Shown piece after piece: positions 29,005 through 40,131 of a stretch of 64,000 bases of DNA. The DNA is from Chitinophaga sp. E66 (GTDB lineage: Bacteria > Bacteroidota > Bacteroidia > Chitinophagales > Chitinophagaceae). The stretch spans positions 3,720,001 through 3,784,000 of the forward strand of contig CP079103.1 of NCBI GenBank assembly GCA_019285755.1, given 5' to 3'. The notes beneath the pieces are model-generated. The model searched no databases. It had not been told where the DNA came from and saw only the letters and a list, made by a program, of their open reading frames with translations. Position 1 is the stretch's first letter; the number at the start of each line of letters is the position of its first letter. Both the position numbers and the translations under genes were made by a program.

Positions 29005-31205
29005 TTAAGCCGCCTTCTTCCGCATGGGCACCACTTTCGCTTTCTTGGGATGTACGAGTTTCATCTCTTCCACCAGGTGCGTTGCGCCTGCGAATTTGTC
29101 CACTACGAATAATACGTAACGGATATCCACCATGATATTGCGGCAGATAGACGCATCGTAATTGATGTCGCTCATGGTGCCTTCCCAGGTACGGTCGAAG
29201 TTGAGGCCGATGAGATTACCGTAAGCATCCAGCGCGGGGCTGCCGGAGTTTCCGCCCGTGGTGTGGTTAGATGCGATGAAGCACACAGGCATTTTGCCGT
29301 TTTGGCCATATTGGCCATAATCCTTGCTGGCATGCAGCTGGCGCAGTTTTTCCGGCACATCGAATTCGTAATCGCCCGGTTTATATTTTTCCATAACGCC
29401 ATCGAGGGTGGTCATGAAGTCATATGCTACGGCATCCCGTGGACTGTAACCGTCCACTTTGCCATAAGTGAGCCGCAGGGTGCTGTTGGCATCCGGGTAG
29501 AATCGGCGGTCTTTGCGCACCTCTATCTGCGCCTGCATGTAGCGGCGCTGGAGGCGGTTAATATCCGATTGTATCTTGTCGTGCGGCTGGCTGACCAGTT
29601 CCGCGTACCCGTTGCGCAGGCCGATGAGCAGGCGCGTGGCAGGATCTTTCCAGATCTCTGTGGCCACGGTCGCATAAGGCCTGTCCACAAACGCTTTCAG
29701 TGCATCATAGCTGGTGAGGGCCGACTTACTGAAGATGTTGTTAGCAGTAGTGCGGCCGTCTTTGTTCGTTTCCATCCATATCTGGTAACCTTCCCCACCG
29801 ATTTTGTCAGAGGGCACTTCCTTGAAGTAAATGTCTAAAAGAGCCGTTGCCACGTCGCGGTCAACGTCTGCATTAAAGTTCTTGAAAGAAGACTGCGCCG
29901 AGGCCAGGAACTTCTCTTTCAGTGCGGGGTATTGCCCTTCTCCCTGGCCCGGGATTCCTGCATGAGATTTACGAGGTTATTGGCCAGGGTGAGGATCTCC
30001 ACGTTACGGACAAGCTCTGTGTAATAGTCGCGGGCCACGGCATAGGGAGCCAGATCGTTATACAGCGCGTTCAGCGAATCCAGCAGACCGCCGTATTCAG
30101 CCCGGAAAGCCGGGTTAGCCTGTACGCCTTCCGTAAAGCGCTTTTCATACGCCAGCTTCCGGGCGATGCCTCCGGTAGCCCGTACGCCCTGCATCTCTCC
30201 GATCCATTTCTTCCAGGCATTGGCGGTAGAGGCTTGTTTAGCGGCATACTGGATCTTGATCTGCTCATCTTTGCGCATGTACCCGTCTATCACCTTAAGC
30301 GCCGCGTCGCGCATACCCACGCGGGCGGGATCCTGCCCCTCCACGATCAGCTGCATAGCGCGGGAAGGCAGGTATTCGCTGGTACGCCCGGGAAAGCCGA
30401 AGACCATAGTGAAGTCGTTTTCTGCCACACCGTCCAGCGAGATGGGCAGGAAGTGCTTGGGCTGCAGGGGCACGTTTTCCGGGCTGTAATCGGCCGGTTT
30501 GTTGTCTTTGCCCGCATATACCCGGAACATGGAAAAGTCTCCCGTATGGCGGGGCCACATCCAGTTATCGGTATCGGCGCCGAACTTCCCGATGGAAGAG
30601 GGCGGCGCGCCTACTAGGCGCACGTCTTTATACGTCTCCGTCACGAACAGGAAATACTGGTTGGATTCGAAGAAGGGCTTGATGAGCACTTCCTGCCAGG
30701 TTTCCTTTTTAGCAGAGGATTTAATGTCGCCGAGGTTCTTGTCGATTGCCGACTGCCGCTCCTTTTCGCCCAGGGAACCGCTCACACCGGCGAGGGCCTG
30801 TTTGGTCACGTCTTCGATGCGGACGATGAAGGTAGCGGTGAGGCCTGGATTGGGAAGCTCATCACGCTGGGTACGGGCCCAGAAACCGTTGTCCAGGTAG
30901 TTATTTTGCAGGGAGGAGTGCTTTTGGATGGCATCGTAACCGCAGTGGTGGTTGGTGAGGAGCAGTCCTTTGGAGGAGATGATCTCCCGGTGCAGAAGCC
31001 TCCGAAGCTCACGATGGCGTCTTTGAGGCTTCCCTTGTTCACGTTGTAAATGTCGGACGCGTTGATTTTCAGCCCCATTCCTTTCATTTCCTTCTCGTTC
31101 AACGAACCCAGCAGGTGGGGAGCCACATCCCTTCCGTGGCGGAAGCGGTGATATGGGTGGCGATAAATACCCCAGCAGCAGGTATTGCTTGATGATTTGC
31201 CGCAT
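29005..31205 (-). CDS. S46-family dipeptidyl-peptidase (DPP7/DPP11 type, at least four frameshifts)
   Basis: Exported serine exopeptidase that removes dipeptides from oligopeptides, a main step in peptide use by Bacteroidota. It starts MRQIIKQYLLLG (signal peptide, interrupted) and continues EGMWLPHLLGSLNEKEMKGM. The catalytic His block is SSKGLLLTNHHCGYDAIQKH, the Ser block ASNHTTGGNSGSPALDAYGN, both diagnostic of S46. Breaks near 31168, 31129, 30997 and 29938 are single-base losses in G or C runs. Repaired length is about 734 residues, normal for the family. The residue that separates DPP7 (Gly) from DPP11 (Arg) specificity would lie shortly after the Ser block, in the EGTMSDINY region; I cannot align it securely by eye, so specificity is left open. 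Confidence 0.9.
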
Positions 31206-31257
31206 AAGTTTAGTTTGGTGAAACAAAACGGCAATTTAAGGAAAGCCGGAACATGAA

Positions 31258-31291
31258 AAAAGGGCGTACCGGATTAGCGGTACGCCCTTTT
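31258..31291 (-). terminator. Intrinsic terminator of lpdA
   Basis: AAAAGGGCGTACCG (31258-31271) pairs perfectly with CGGTACGCCCTTTT (31278-31291). The A tract on the plus strand gives a T run for the minus-strand lpdA transcript. Confidence 0.88.
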
Positions 31292-31309
31292 ATATGCGGT
31301 AATAAACTA

Positions 31310-32713
<1,404 letters not shown>

Positions 32714-32740
32714 ATTGCTTGATTTTTAAAATAAACGTGG

Positions 32741-32748
32741 CAAATGTA
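32741..32748 (-). promoter_or_regulatory. Putative -7 box of lpdA
   Basis: CAAATGTA on the plus strand is TACATTTG on the minus strand, matching TAnnTTTG, 27 bp before the lpdA start. Confidence 0.5.
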
Positions 32749-32823
32749 GTAAAAAAAAGGAAAGTTCCCCATGATATCCGCCCAGACATGACAATGCGCG
32801 GAGAGAGGGCCGTTCAGCCATAA

Positions 32824-32852
32824 AAAGGCCCCCTTGCGCAGGGAGCCCTTTA
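32824..32852 (-). terminator. Probable terminator of the LolA-like gene
   Basis: AAAGGCCCCCT and AGGGAGCCCTTT around 32824-32852 form an imperfect stem with a TGCGC loop. The left arm seems one G short of perfect pairing, in keeping with the homopolymer losses elsewhere. The A tract at its left end gives T's for minus-strand transcripts. Confidence 0.55.
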
Positions 32853-32871
32853 ACTATCTTCCGTTCCATAA

Positions 32872-33540
32872 TTACCTGAGATCCACTACCTCAACGCCCG
32901 GATGCTTCTTGGCGTCGAAAGTGAACATATCGTCGGTTACAGCGCCGTTGGGCTGGAAACTGCTGATCTCGTATGTATAACGGTTGCCGTTTTTCTCGAA
33001 CACTTTCATGCGCGCCAGCGTCTGCGTCTTCTTATCCACGTCGATCAGCACCTTGAAATAAGGCTTTGATTTGTCGGTCGGCGTCAGCTCGATATTCTGC
33101 AGCACTTTGCCTTTTTCGGTGGTTTCGCCGTTGAGTTTATACAGGAAATCCTTGTCGTAGAAGTTGGTGAAGATCTTAGCCGGGGTCATGCCCTGGTTGT
33201 TCTGATCGACGTTGTTAATGGTTACTTCATTCACGTCTTTGGCGTATGTCCAGGAGGTTTTGTTGTCGCTGATGATTTCCTGTTCGCCCATCACCACTTT
33301 ATATTTCGCGCCTTTCACGTAAACGGACCCTTTCTTGGAATCGGTTACGCTATTGTTGGCGCCTTCTATCTTCAATACGAAATTGGCGATAACAGTCTTG
33401 AGGGACTTAAACTTCTTGCTTACATTGTCGAGCACCACCTTGGCTTTGGGATCGCTTTTCCCGGTTTGTGCCATGGCGCCGCCCATCAATCCGCAAAGAA
33501 TCAGGCCCGTAAATACCGTTTTCTTGATCATTCTGTTCAT
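32872..33540 (-). CDS. LolA-like outer membrane lipoprotein carrier protein
   Basis: An intact frame of 222 residues. The signal peptide is MNRMIKKTVFTGLILCGLMG, then GAMAQ. The mature part has the LolA/LolB-type fold signature: LDNVSKKFKSLKTVIANFVL near the start, repeating beta strands such as GSVYVKGAKYKVVMGEQEII and SDNKTSWTYAKDVNEVTIN, and YTYEISSFQPNGAVTDDMFT at the end. LolA chaperones lipoproteins across the periplasm; Bacteroidota often have several LolA-like proteins, so the exact role is not assured. I chose the ATG at 33540 because the longer frame only adds a short tract before the signal peptide. It follows ftsK on the same strand, an arrangement I regard as common in this phylum. 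Confidence 0.85.
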   Translation of the reverse strand: MNRMIKKTVFTGLILCGLMGGAMAQTGKSDPKAKVVLDNVSKKFKSLKTVIANFVLKIEGANNSVTDSKKGSVYVKGAKYKVVMGEQEIISDNKTSWTYAKDVNEVTINNVDQNNQGMTPAKIFTNFYDKDFLYKLNGETTEKGKVLQNIELTPTDKSKPYFKVLIDVDKKTQTLARMKVFEKNGNRYTYEISSFQPNGAVTDDMFTFDAKKHPGVEVVDLR

Positions 33541-33611
33541 TTTAAGTTTATTCTCAGGTAAGATAGACAAATGTTATGCCGACACGTTTAAATCCTCCTG
33601 TTAAAGAAATG

Positions 33612-33619
33612 CAAAATTA
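33612..33619 (-). promoter_or_regulatory. Putative -7 box of the LolA-like gene
   Basis: CAAAATTA on the plus strand is TAATTTTG on the minus strand (TAnnTTTG), 71 bp before the start codon, in the 92-bp gap after ftsK. Confidence 0.4.
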
Positions 33620-33632
33620 TTACAAATTATGC

Positions 33633-36267
33633 TTATAACATACTATTGAGTATTTCTTCCAGGTCGGATTCCGACTTCACGATCACGTCGCGGGCCTTGC
33701 TGCCCATGTTCGGGCCTACGATGCCGGCAGCTTCCAGCTGGTCCATGAGCCTGCCGGCGCGGTTGTAACCCAGCTTCATCCGGCGTTGCAACAGGGATGT
33801 AGAGCCCTGCTGGTTCTGAACGATGACGCGGGCGGCTTCTTCGAAGAGGGGATCCCTGTCTGCCAGGCTGAAGTCCTTCCCTTCCATGTCTTTCTCGTCG
33901 ATATATTCCGGCAGCAGGAATGCGTCCGGGTAACCGCGCTGTTCGCCGATGAATTCGGCTACGCTTTCTACCTCGGGGTGTCCACGAAGGCGCACTGTAG
34001 GCGCACACACTTCGCCATTGAACGAAATGAGCATGTCCCCTGCCCGATCAGCTGCTCCGCGCCGCCTGTGTCCAGGATGGTGCGGGAGTCGATCTTGGAA
34101 GATACCTTGAATGCGATACGCGCTGGGAAGTTGGCTTTGATGGTACCGGTGATGATATTCACGGACGGGCGCTGCGTGGCGATGATCAGGTGGATGCCCA
34201 CGGCGCGCGCCAGCTGTGCAAGCCGCGCGATCGGCATTTCCACTTCCTTGCCGGCCGTCATGATGAGGTCGGCGAACTCATCGATCACCAGCACGATGAA
34301 CGGCAGGTAACGGTGCCCTTTCTGCGGATTAAGGCGGCGCTGGGTGAATTTGGCGTTGTATTCACGGATATTACGCGTACCCGCTTCCTTCAGCAGGTCG
34401 TACCGCAGGTCCATTTCGATACAAAGCGCGTTCAGCGTATGTACCACTTTCTTCGTGTCGGTAATGATCGCGTCTTCCTCACCGGGCAACTTGGCCAGGA
34501 AGTGCTTCTCGATCAGTTTATACAAACTCAGTTCCACCTTCTTGGGATCCACCAGCACGAACTTCAGTTGCGAAGGGTGTTTCTTATAAAGCAGGGAAAC
34601 GAGCAGGGTATTGATACCTACCGATTTACCCTGACCGGTAGCGCCCGCCATCAGCAGGTGGGGCATCTTGGCCAGGTCGGCGATGAAGTTTTCGTTGTCG
34701 ATCTTTTTACCGATAGCGATGGGAAGGTCCATCTGGCTGTGCTGGAACTTGTCGGAAGCCAGCATGTTGCGCAGTGAAACGATGGTCTTCTTCACGTTCG
34801 GCACCTCGATACCGATGGTACCGCGTCCCGGAATGGGCGCGATGATGCGTATACCGAGCGCGGAGAGGCTCAGCGCGATATCGTCTTCCAGGTTCTTGAT
34901 CCGCGAAATACGCACGCCCGCCGCCGGTACGATCTCGTACAGGGTAACGGTGGGCCCAACGGTTGCGCTGATCTTCTGGATGGAGATGTCGTAGTTCTTG
35001 AGCGTATCGATGATCTGGTTCTTGTTCTTTTCCAGCTCCGAGGCGTCCTGCACGATCTTATCGGTCCCGTGGTTCTCCAGCAGGTCGAGGGCCGGATATT
35101 TATAATCGCGCAGATCCAGCGTAGGCTCGTAGGGGTCTACCGGCACGGCTTCGCGAACCGGCACGATCTCTTCCACTTCTTCGTCGGTCGGGTCTTCGTA
35201 CACCGGTTTTATCTCGAAGGCTACGTCTTCGACAACACGGGGTTTCCGGGGAGCGGGAGGCGGGATATCGAGTTGAATGGGCGCAGGCTCTGGTTCAGGA
35301 AGCGGCTGCGGTTCCATGGCGTCATTATGAATAGTGAGCTTCAGTTCTTCCAGCGCCAGGTCTTCTGCTTCCGGCTCTGGCATGGCGAACGGCGGCGCTT
35401 CGGGTACGACCGGCGTAGTTGTAGGTTCTTCCCTTTCCACCAGCTGCAGGGCCGGATCGAAGGCATCTTCTTCTTCGCGCTGGAATACGGGCGGTGCATC
35501 GCCTTTCAGCCCGTTATAACGGTCGTTGATGGAAGGTGCGTTCCGGTAGTCTTCCTCCTCCCCTTCGTCTTCCGCTTCTTCTTCAGCATAGGCAGGCGCA
35601 GCCGCTTTGGCGGGCTTAGCCTGTTTTTCGGGCCATTTGAAGTCGAGGTTGAACTTCCAGATGAGCCAGCAAATGCCGGAAGTGATGAGCAGCAGCCCGG
35701 TGCCCGTTTTGCCGAGGAACCCGCTTACCCATTTGTTGAGCGCGTCGCCCATGGCGCCGCCCCAGGGAAAGCAGATTTGCCGGTCAGGAAAGCGAAGGTC
35801 ATGCTGAGGAACAGCAATCCGAAGATGATGTATTTGACATTGCGCCAGAAGCGGAAAACCCTGCGCCCTACGATAAAGTTGATGCCGATGATGAAAAAGA
35901 AATAGGTAAAGAGATACGACGCTACGCCGAATCCCTTATAGAAAAACCAATGTGGTAAAAGCCCCGAGCCTCCCCAGCAGGTTGTCTACATCCACGTCAT
36001 CGCGGAACAGAACGGAAGAGGAATAACGGAACACCTTATCCTGGTCTTCTTCCAGGTGAAGAGGTAAGATGTAAAAGCGATAAAGCAGTACAACGACAAT
36101 AACAGGAAAACCGCGCCCAATACTTTATGGGTGCGTTCATCTTTACCAGCTCCCGCACTTTCACCTCCGGTTCCTTATCTGGTTTAAGCACGTCGGGAGC
36201 GGGTGGCGCGGGGCCTCTTTCTTCTTTTTGGTTCTTTCTTCTCTGATTTCAGTTTGTTACCTGCCAT
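33633..36267 (-). CDS. ftsK: DNA translocase FtsK (several frameshifts)
   Basis: Septum-located, membrane-anchored ATPase that pumps chromosome ends during division. The N-terminus MAGNKLKSEKKEPK and four hydrophobic segments lie between 36267 and 35650 but are scattered over frames. A long acidic/Pro-rich linker follows (EEEAEDEGEEEDY, PEPEPAPIQLDIPPPAP). The motor has Walker A MAGATGQGKSVGINTLLVS and Walker B FIVLVIDEFADLIM, with LIIATQRPSVNIITG. After a break near 34039 comes the winged-helix gamma domain (STSLLQRRMKLGYNRAGRLM). Repaired length is about 880 residues. The gamma domain suggests recognition of directional DNA motifs. Cotranscription with LolA downstream is possible. Confidence 0.95.
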
Positions 36268-36309
36268 AATCGAAATCAAAATTAAACTATAGCCGGCCAA
36301 TCGCGGAAA

Positions 36310-37390
36310 TTATTTCGACAGGCCGGTCTTTTGCCGGATCCACGACGTCATAACGTCGAGGGCGGCGGGTGATATGGTTTCTGTCAGTCGCGCGTATTCG
36401 GTGATCTGACAGGTTTTACATTGCTGGAACAGATGGTTAAGCCCCGGCAGTTCGCGGATATCCGCATTTTTAATGCCGTTTTTCCATCCTGCCAGGTGCA
36501 CGCGGCTGATGACCTGCAGGTCTTTATCGCCGTTGATCGCCAGCACCGGGCATTTCACTTTGCCAAAATAGGGTTTTGGATCGAAACGGACGATGGAAAG
36601 GTATTCGGGCATGAGATATTGTGACGAAACCTGCTGTACGAACGTACTTTCCTCCGTGTTTTTCCGGATAGGGGTTTTCGTCGTACTGGATTTTGGCGTT
36701 CCGCCGGATGCGGGCCGCCAGCGCCGTGGTATCTTTTTCCTGCACGATGGCATCCATCATGGCGCGCTGGTATTTTAGCTGCTGTTGTACGACGCTGTCG
36801 GCCGCGTTGAACGAGCGCAGTAATGCATCAGTCTGGCTCATGATAAGCTCCGCGCCGTCTGCTCCCAGCCCAGCCATGGAAACCAGGAACGCGATCTTAG
36901 GGTCTTTCGAAGCCAGTATCAGCCCGATAACGCCGCCTTCGCTGTGGCCGATAATGCCGGTGCGTTTGGCATCCACGTCCGCCCTGGACCGCAGGTAGGA
37001 CATGGCCGATTCGGCATCACGCGTGAAATCTTCTATATCGCTGCCTTTCATCACGCCGCCGCTCTTCGCCGTTCCACGATCGTCGTATCTAAGAACAGCG
37101 ATGCCGTTGCGGGTAAGGTGATCAGCCAGTACAAGGAAAGTTTTATGACCCAGGATGTTGCTGTTCCGGTCCTGCGCCCCGCTCCCGCTGATGAGGATCA
37201 CGGCCGGGTATTTACCTGCGCCATCCGGCCGGGAGAACGTCCCCGCCAGGTCGAAACCGTCTTTGGCATTGGTAAAAGTTACGTCTTCCGTAAAGTAGGG
37301 GTACGGGGGCTTCGGCTCCTGTGGGCGGTCCTGGGCAAAACCCGATATATGGGCAACCATTATTATGAGGGCAATCAGGCATTTGCGCAT
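36310..37390 (-). CDS. Exported alpha/beta hydrolase (one frameshift)
   Basis: MRKCLIALIIMVAHISGFAQ is a signal peptide. The fold is an alpha/beta hydrolase: PAVILISGSGAQDRNSNIL (oxyanion loop), NGIAVLRYDDRGTAKSGGVM, the nucleophile elbow RTGIIGHSEGGVIGLILAS (GxSxGG), then CPVLAINGDKDLQV (Asp) and LPGLNHLFQ (His). A break near 36655 joins YVRTAGFV... to TFVQQVSSQYLMPEYLSI. Repaired length is about 360 residues. These secreted hydrolases of the YpfH/S9-like kind are usually esterases or peptidases; the substrate is unknown. The 150 bp to the next gene (37391-37540) shows no recognisable feature. Confidence 0.85.
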
Positions 37391-37540
37391 TTGCTTGAAT
37401 TTAGGGATGATAGTAGCGGGTTTCCTCCGATTCTACAATATAATGATAATGTAGATGATGATTATTCTCCGTTTCATTAAATAAAAATGTTGCAGTGGGC
37501 TGATACTGCACATTCTCTGAAACTATTTTTCTGAATAGGA

Positions 37541-37927
37541 TTATTTCTTCAGCACCCCGATCAGCAGGCTGATCCAACCAGCGATGAAGAGCAGCCCGCC
37601 GATAGGCGTGATGGCCCCTATGCCCCGGAGGCCTACGGTCTCGGTTGCCTTCAGCAGCGTCAGCACGTAAAGTGAACCGGAGAACAGGAGAATGCCGAAA
37701 AGGAAGAACCTGCCGGCCCATACCAGTTGCTGGGATGGCATGTGCGCGTATAAAATGCCTACCGCCAGCAGCGCAAACACATGGTAGAACTGATAGGTAA
37801 CGCCCGTCTGGAAAGTGCTCACGGTCTCGGGCGGCACCAGTTCTTTCAGCTTATGCGCGCCGAATGCGCCAAGGATCACGGAGAGGGCGCCCAGGGCGGC
37901 GGCCCACACTAAAAATGATTTATGCAT
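37541..37927 (-). CDS. DUF423 membrane protein
   Basis: An intact frame of 128 residues with four predicted transmembrane helices: FLVWAAALGALSVILGAFGA, FYHVFALLAVGILYA, AGRFFLFGILLFSGSLYVL and IGGLLFIAGWISLLIGVL. The motif GAFGAHKLKELVPPETVSTF, then GVTYQFYHVFALL, defines DUF423. The function of the family is not known. Its ATG lies within the 3' end of aroK (8-bp overlap), so it is translated from the same message as aroK and the PPTase gene. Confidence 0.88.
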   Translation of the reverse strand: MHKSFLVWAAALGALSVILGAFGAHKLKELVPPETVSTFQTGVTYQFYHVFALLAVGILYAHMPSQQLVWAGRFFLFGILLFSGSLYVLTLLKATETVGLRGIGAITPIGGLLFIAGWISLLIGVLKK

Positions 37928-38425
37928 GGTGAATCAGTTTGTCAAAAGTTTCCAAAGATATCTCATCGTCACTGATGATCACCTGACTTTGCTCATAATA
38001 AGGTTGGCGCTCCAGTAATTTTTTCTCGGTAAAGGAGGAGAGGTCTTCCGGCGTGAGGTCCTGGATCAGGGGCGCTTGTGCTGCTTGCGCTGCAGGCGCT
38101 CCACCATTACCGGTACGGAAGGGTTCAGCCAGATGGTCTTGCCGTTTTCGTTCATGAAGTCCATCGTATCGGAAAAACAAGGCGTTCCGCCGCCGCAGGA
38201 GATAAGGAACTTGTCGTTGTCTGCCGCCAGTTCGCGCAGCAGTTTACTTTCCAGGTTACGGAAATAGGTTTCGCCTTTAGTGTTGAAGATATCGGCGACG
38301 GGCATGCCCTCCGCTTCCATGATCACATCGTCCAGGTCGAAGAAAGGCAGGTCCCAATGAGCGGCGAGCTGTTTGCCCCAATAGGATTTACCGGCTCCCA
38401 TGAAGCCGAGGAGAAAAATTTTCAT
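37920..38425 (-). CDS. aroK: Shikimate kinase (one frameshift)
   Basis: Phosphorylates shikimate in aromatic amino-acid synthesis; cytoplasmic. P-loop MKIFLLGFMGAGKSYWGKQL at the N-terminus, then FFDLDDVIMEAEGM (substrate Asp pair), YFRNLESKLLREL (Arg), and DKFLISCGGGTPC (GGG loop), all canonical. A break near 38071-38074 (CCCC on the coding strand, one C short) restores KRPLIQDLTPEDL, where the Arg belongs to the lid region. Repaired length is 168 residues. Its ATG overlaps the PPTase stop (ATGA) and its 3' end overlaps DUF423, so the three genes form one tightly packed operon. Confidence 0.93.
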
Positions 38426-39065
38426 GGCGCTGTTTGTTGTTTATTTTCCCCGGCCGTCCAGGCGAGGCATAGGTTATCGTCAATGATGTATTGCATGTCC
38501 AGCGTGGCCATGCGTTCGTCTTTCAGGAAATCGCAGGTGAGCATGCCCGTTTGTTGCAGCTGGAATGCCTGCAGCTGCATGTGTGTCCTGAAATCGAGCC
38601 CGCCGAGGCCATACCATTTGTAAACGGCTTCTTTGGCCGACCAGCAAACGGTCTGGTGCTCCAGTTTCCGGATACCCGAGATGAACTCCCTTTCCCTGTC
38701 GGCGAGGAATTTATGGGCCACGCGCCCGATCTTAGGCTGTACGTTCTCTATATCGATGCCCACGTGTTCGCGGGTGCTCACGATGGCGGCGGCATAGTCG
38801 CCGCAATGTGAGATGGAAAAATAATAAGGATTTCCGGGAATATACGGTTTTCTGCTGTTGTCGGGGATCCTGATCTCGTGGACAGGGAAGCCGGGGAACA
38901 GTTCCACCAGCAGGTAGCGCCCGGCAAAATGCTGCAGGCGTTTGTGCGGGTGGCGCACGCCGGGGTCGATGTTGACCCTTCCCTGAAAAATGCTTCTTCT
39001 TCACCAATTTTCCACACTCCCAGCCGGGTGGCGGGATCGATTTGTATCGTTCGTATTAAAGCCAT
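38422..39065 (-). CDS. 4'-phosphopantetheinyl transferase superfamily protein (one frameshift)
   Basis: Transfers phosphopantetheine from CoA to a carrier protein. The N-terminal half MALIRTIQIDPATRLGVWKI, then GEEEAFF, breaks near 38983 and continues VRHPHKRLQHFAGRYLLVEL. The Sfp-type motifs are present: HVGIDIENVQ (Mg-binding Asp/Glu) and VCWSAKEAVYKWYG (catalytic WxxKEAxxK). Two PPTase half-repeats give about 214 residues, the Sfp size. No polyketide or peptide synthetase is nearby, so it may serve fatty-acid ACP or a distant cluster. Its start codon sits at one end of a 9-bp inverted repeat shared with the divergent dcd gene. Confidence 0.88.
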
Positions 39066-39091
39066 AAATTCGCCGCTTAAACGCGAATTTA
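39065..39091. promoter_or_regulatory. Operator-like palindrome between PPTase and dcd
   Basis: TAAATTCGC (39065-39073) and GCGAATTTA (39083-39091) are perfect inverted arms with a 9-bp spacer. It overlaps the first base of the PPTase start codon and lies 41 bp upstream of dcd. The symmetry fits a dimeric regulator; no regulator is encoded nearby, so this is inference. Confidence 0.35.
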
Positions 39092-39132
39092 ACGGGAATT
39101 AAGCAACCGGCCTAACCTAAACACCATCACGC

Positions 39133-39668
39133 ATGATCTTGTCTGACAAAAGAATTCTGGAAGAAATTGAAAAGGGCACCATCGTGATCAGCCCTTACGA
39201 CCGGAAGTACCTCGGCACCAACTCGTATGACGTACACCTGGGTAAATACCTGGCCACGTACGCCGACCGCGTATTGATGCCCGCCGCCACAACGAGATCG
39301 TGCATTTCGAAATACCGGAGGAAGGCTTCGTCCTCCAGCCTAATACCCTCTACCTGGGCGTTACCCTGGAATACACGGAAACCCACGCGCACGTGCCCTT
39401 CCTGGAAGGCAAAAGCAGTACCGGCCGGCTGGGGATCGACATCCATGCCACCGCAGGCAAAGGCGATGTCGGTTTCTGCAACACCTGGACGCTGGAGATC
39501 TCCTGCGCCCAACCTGTCCGCATCTACGCCGGCATGCCTATCGGCCAGCTGATCTATTTCGTGGTGGAAGGCCAGATCGAAACCCTCTACAACAAAAAAG
39601 GCAACGCCAAATACAACGGCCGCACCGTTCGCCCCGTCGAATCCATGATGTGGAAGAACGAATTCTAG
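39133..39668 (+). CDS. dcd: dCTP deaminase (one frameshift)
   Basis: Deaminates dCTP to dUTP for dTMP synthesis. It starts MILSDKRILEEIEKGTIVIS and continues LGTNSYDVHLGKYLATYA. After a break near 39286 it reads EIVHFEIPEEGFVLQPNTLY. The active-site signature is PFLEGKSSTGRLGIDIHATA, then GKGDVGFCNTWTLEISCAQP, with the conserved Ser-Ser-x-x-Arg and the Gly-Phe loop. The end is NAKYNGRTVRPVESMMWKNE. Repaired length is 178 residues, typical for the Bacteroidota enzyme. It is a single gene with a bidirectional-looking terminator downstream. Confidence 0.94.
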
Positions 39669-39688
39669 CCGAAAGGATATTTCATCAA

Positions 39689-39721
39689 AAAAGGGCCGTA
39701 CCGGAAGGATACGGCCCTTTT
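39689..39721 (+). terminator. Intrinsic terminator of dcd
   Basis: AAAAGGGCCGTA (39689-39700) pairs perfectly with TACGGCCCTTTT (39710-39721), with a 9-nt loop. A and T tracts flank it, so it may work in both directions. Confidence 0.88.
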
Positions 39722-39830
39722 ATTACCTGTCATGTATGTCGCTGGGAACTAAAAGATTAGTTTCTAACGTGCAAAAGGCCATTTACAGGGCAATTACATG
39801 CCAATTTGAAGGGGTTAGAAGGGAGTTAGC

Positions 39831-39896
39831 GGCAGACGAAGGGCAGACGAAGGGCAGACGAGGGGCAGACGAAGGGCAGACGAGGGGCAGACGAGA
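39831..39896 (+). repeat. Tandem repeat, six copies of an 11-bp unit (GGCAGACGARG)
   Basis: Units read GGCAGACGAAG, GGCAGACGAAG, GGCAGACGAGG, GGCAGACGAAG, GGCAGACGAGG and GGCAGACGAGA. Only the last two positions vary. Confidence 0.95.
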
Positions 39897-39983
39897 AGGT
39901 GTAGTGTATTGATTTACATGCACTTATCAGCACTTTTATTATGTAGTACAATTCAATTCATTATCTTTCAACGAGTTACTGGT

Positions 39984-40073
39984 CATCCTCCTGCCAACCT
40001 CCTACTATCCTCCTACTATCCCCAGTGCTTACAAGGGTTCGAAGGTGTTTGATAGGAGGTTGGCAGGAGGATG
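39984..40073. repeat. Perfect 21-bp inverted repeat with 48-nt loop
   Basis: The arm at 39984-40004 is the exact reverse complement of the arm at 40053-40073 (central part CCTGCCAACCTCC / GGAGGTTGGCAGG). The right arm runs into the 11-bp array. A transcript would form a long hairpin. Confidence 0.95.
39987..40019 (+). repeat. Tandem repeat, three 11-bp units (CCTCCTNNNNN)
   Basis: Units are CCTCCTGCCAA, CCTCCTACTAT and CCTCCTACTAT. Read on the other strand they end in AGGAGG, the same G-rich core as the array at 40066-40131 but in opposite orientation. Confidence 0.9.
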
Positions 40074-40131
40074 AGCGGAGGATGAGCGGAGGATGAGCGG
40101 AGGATGAGCGGAGGATGAGCGGAGGTTGAGC
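40066..40131 (+). repeat. Tandem repeat, six copies of an 11-bp unit (GGAGGATGAGC)
   Basis: Five exact copies of GGAGGATGAGC and one GGAGGTTGAGC. The preceding 11 bases (AGGTTGGCAGG) overlap the inverted-repeat arm and keep the same 11-bp phase of the GGAGG core. Confidence 0.95.

Noticed and set aside
39831..40131. CRISPR array
   Set aside because: Units are 11 bp, directly adjacent without spacers, and no cas genes are in the window.
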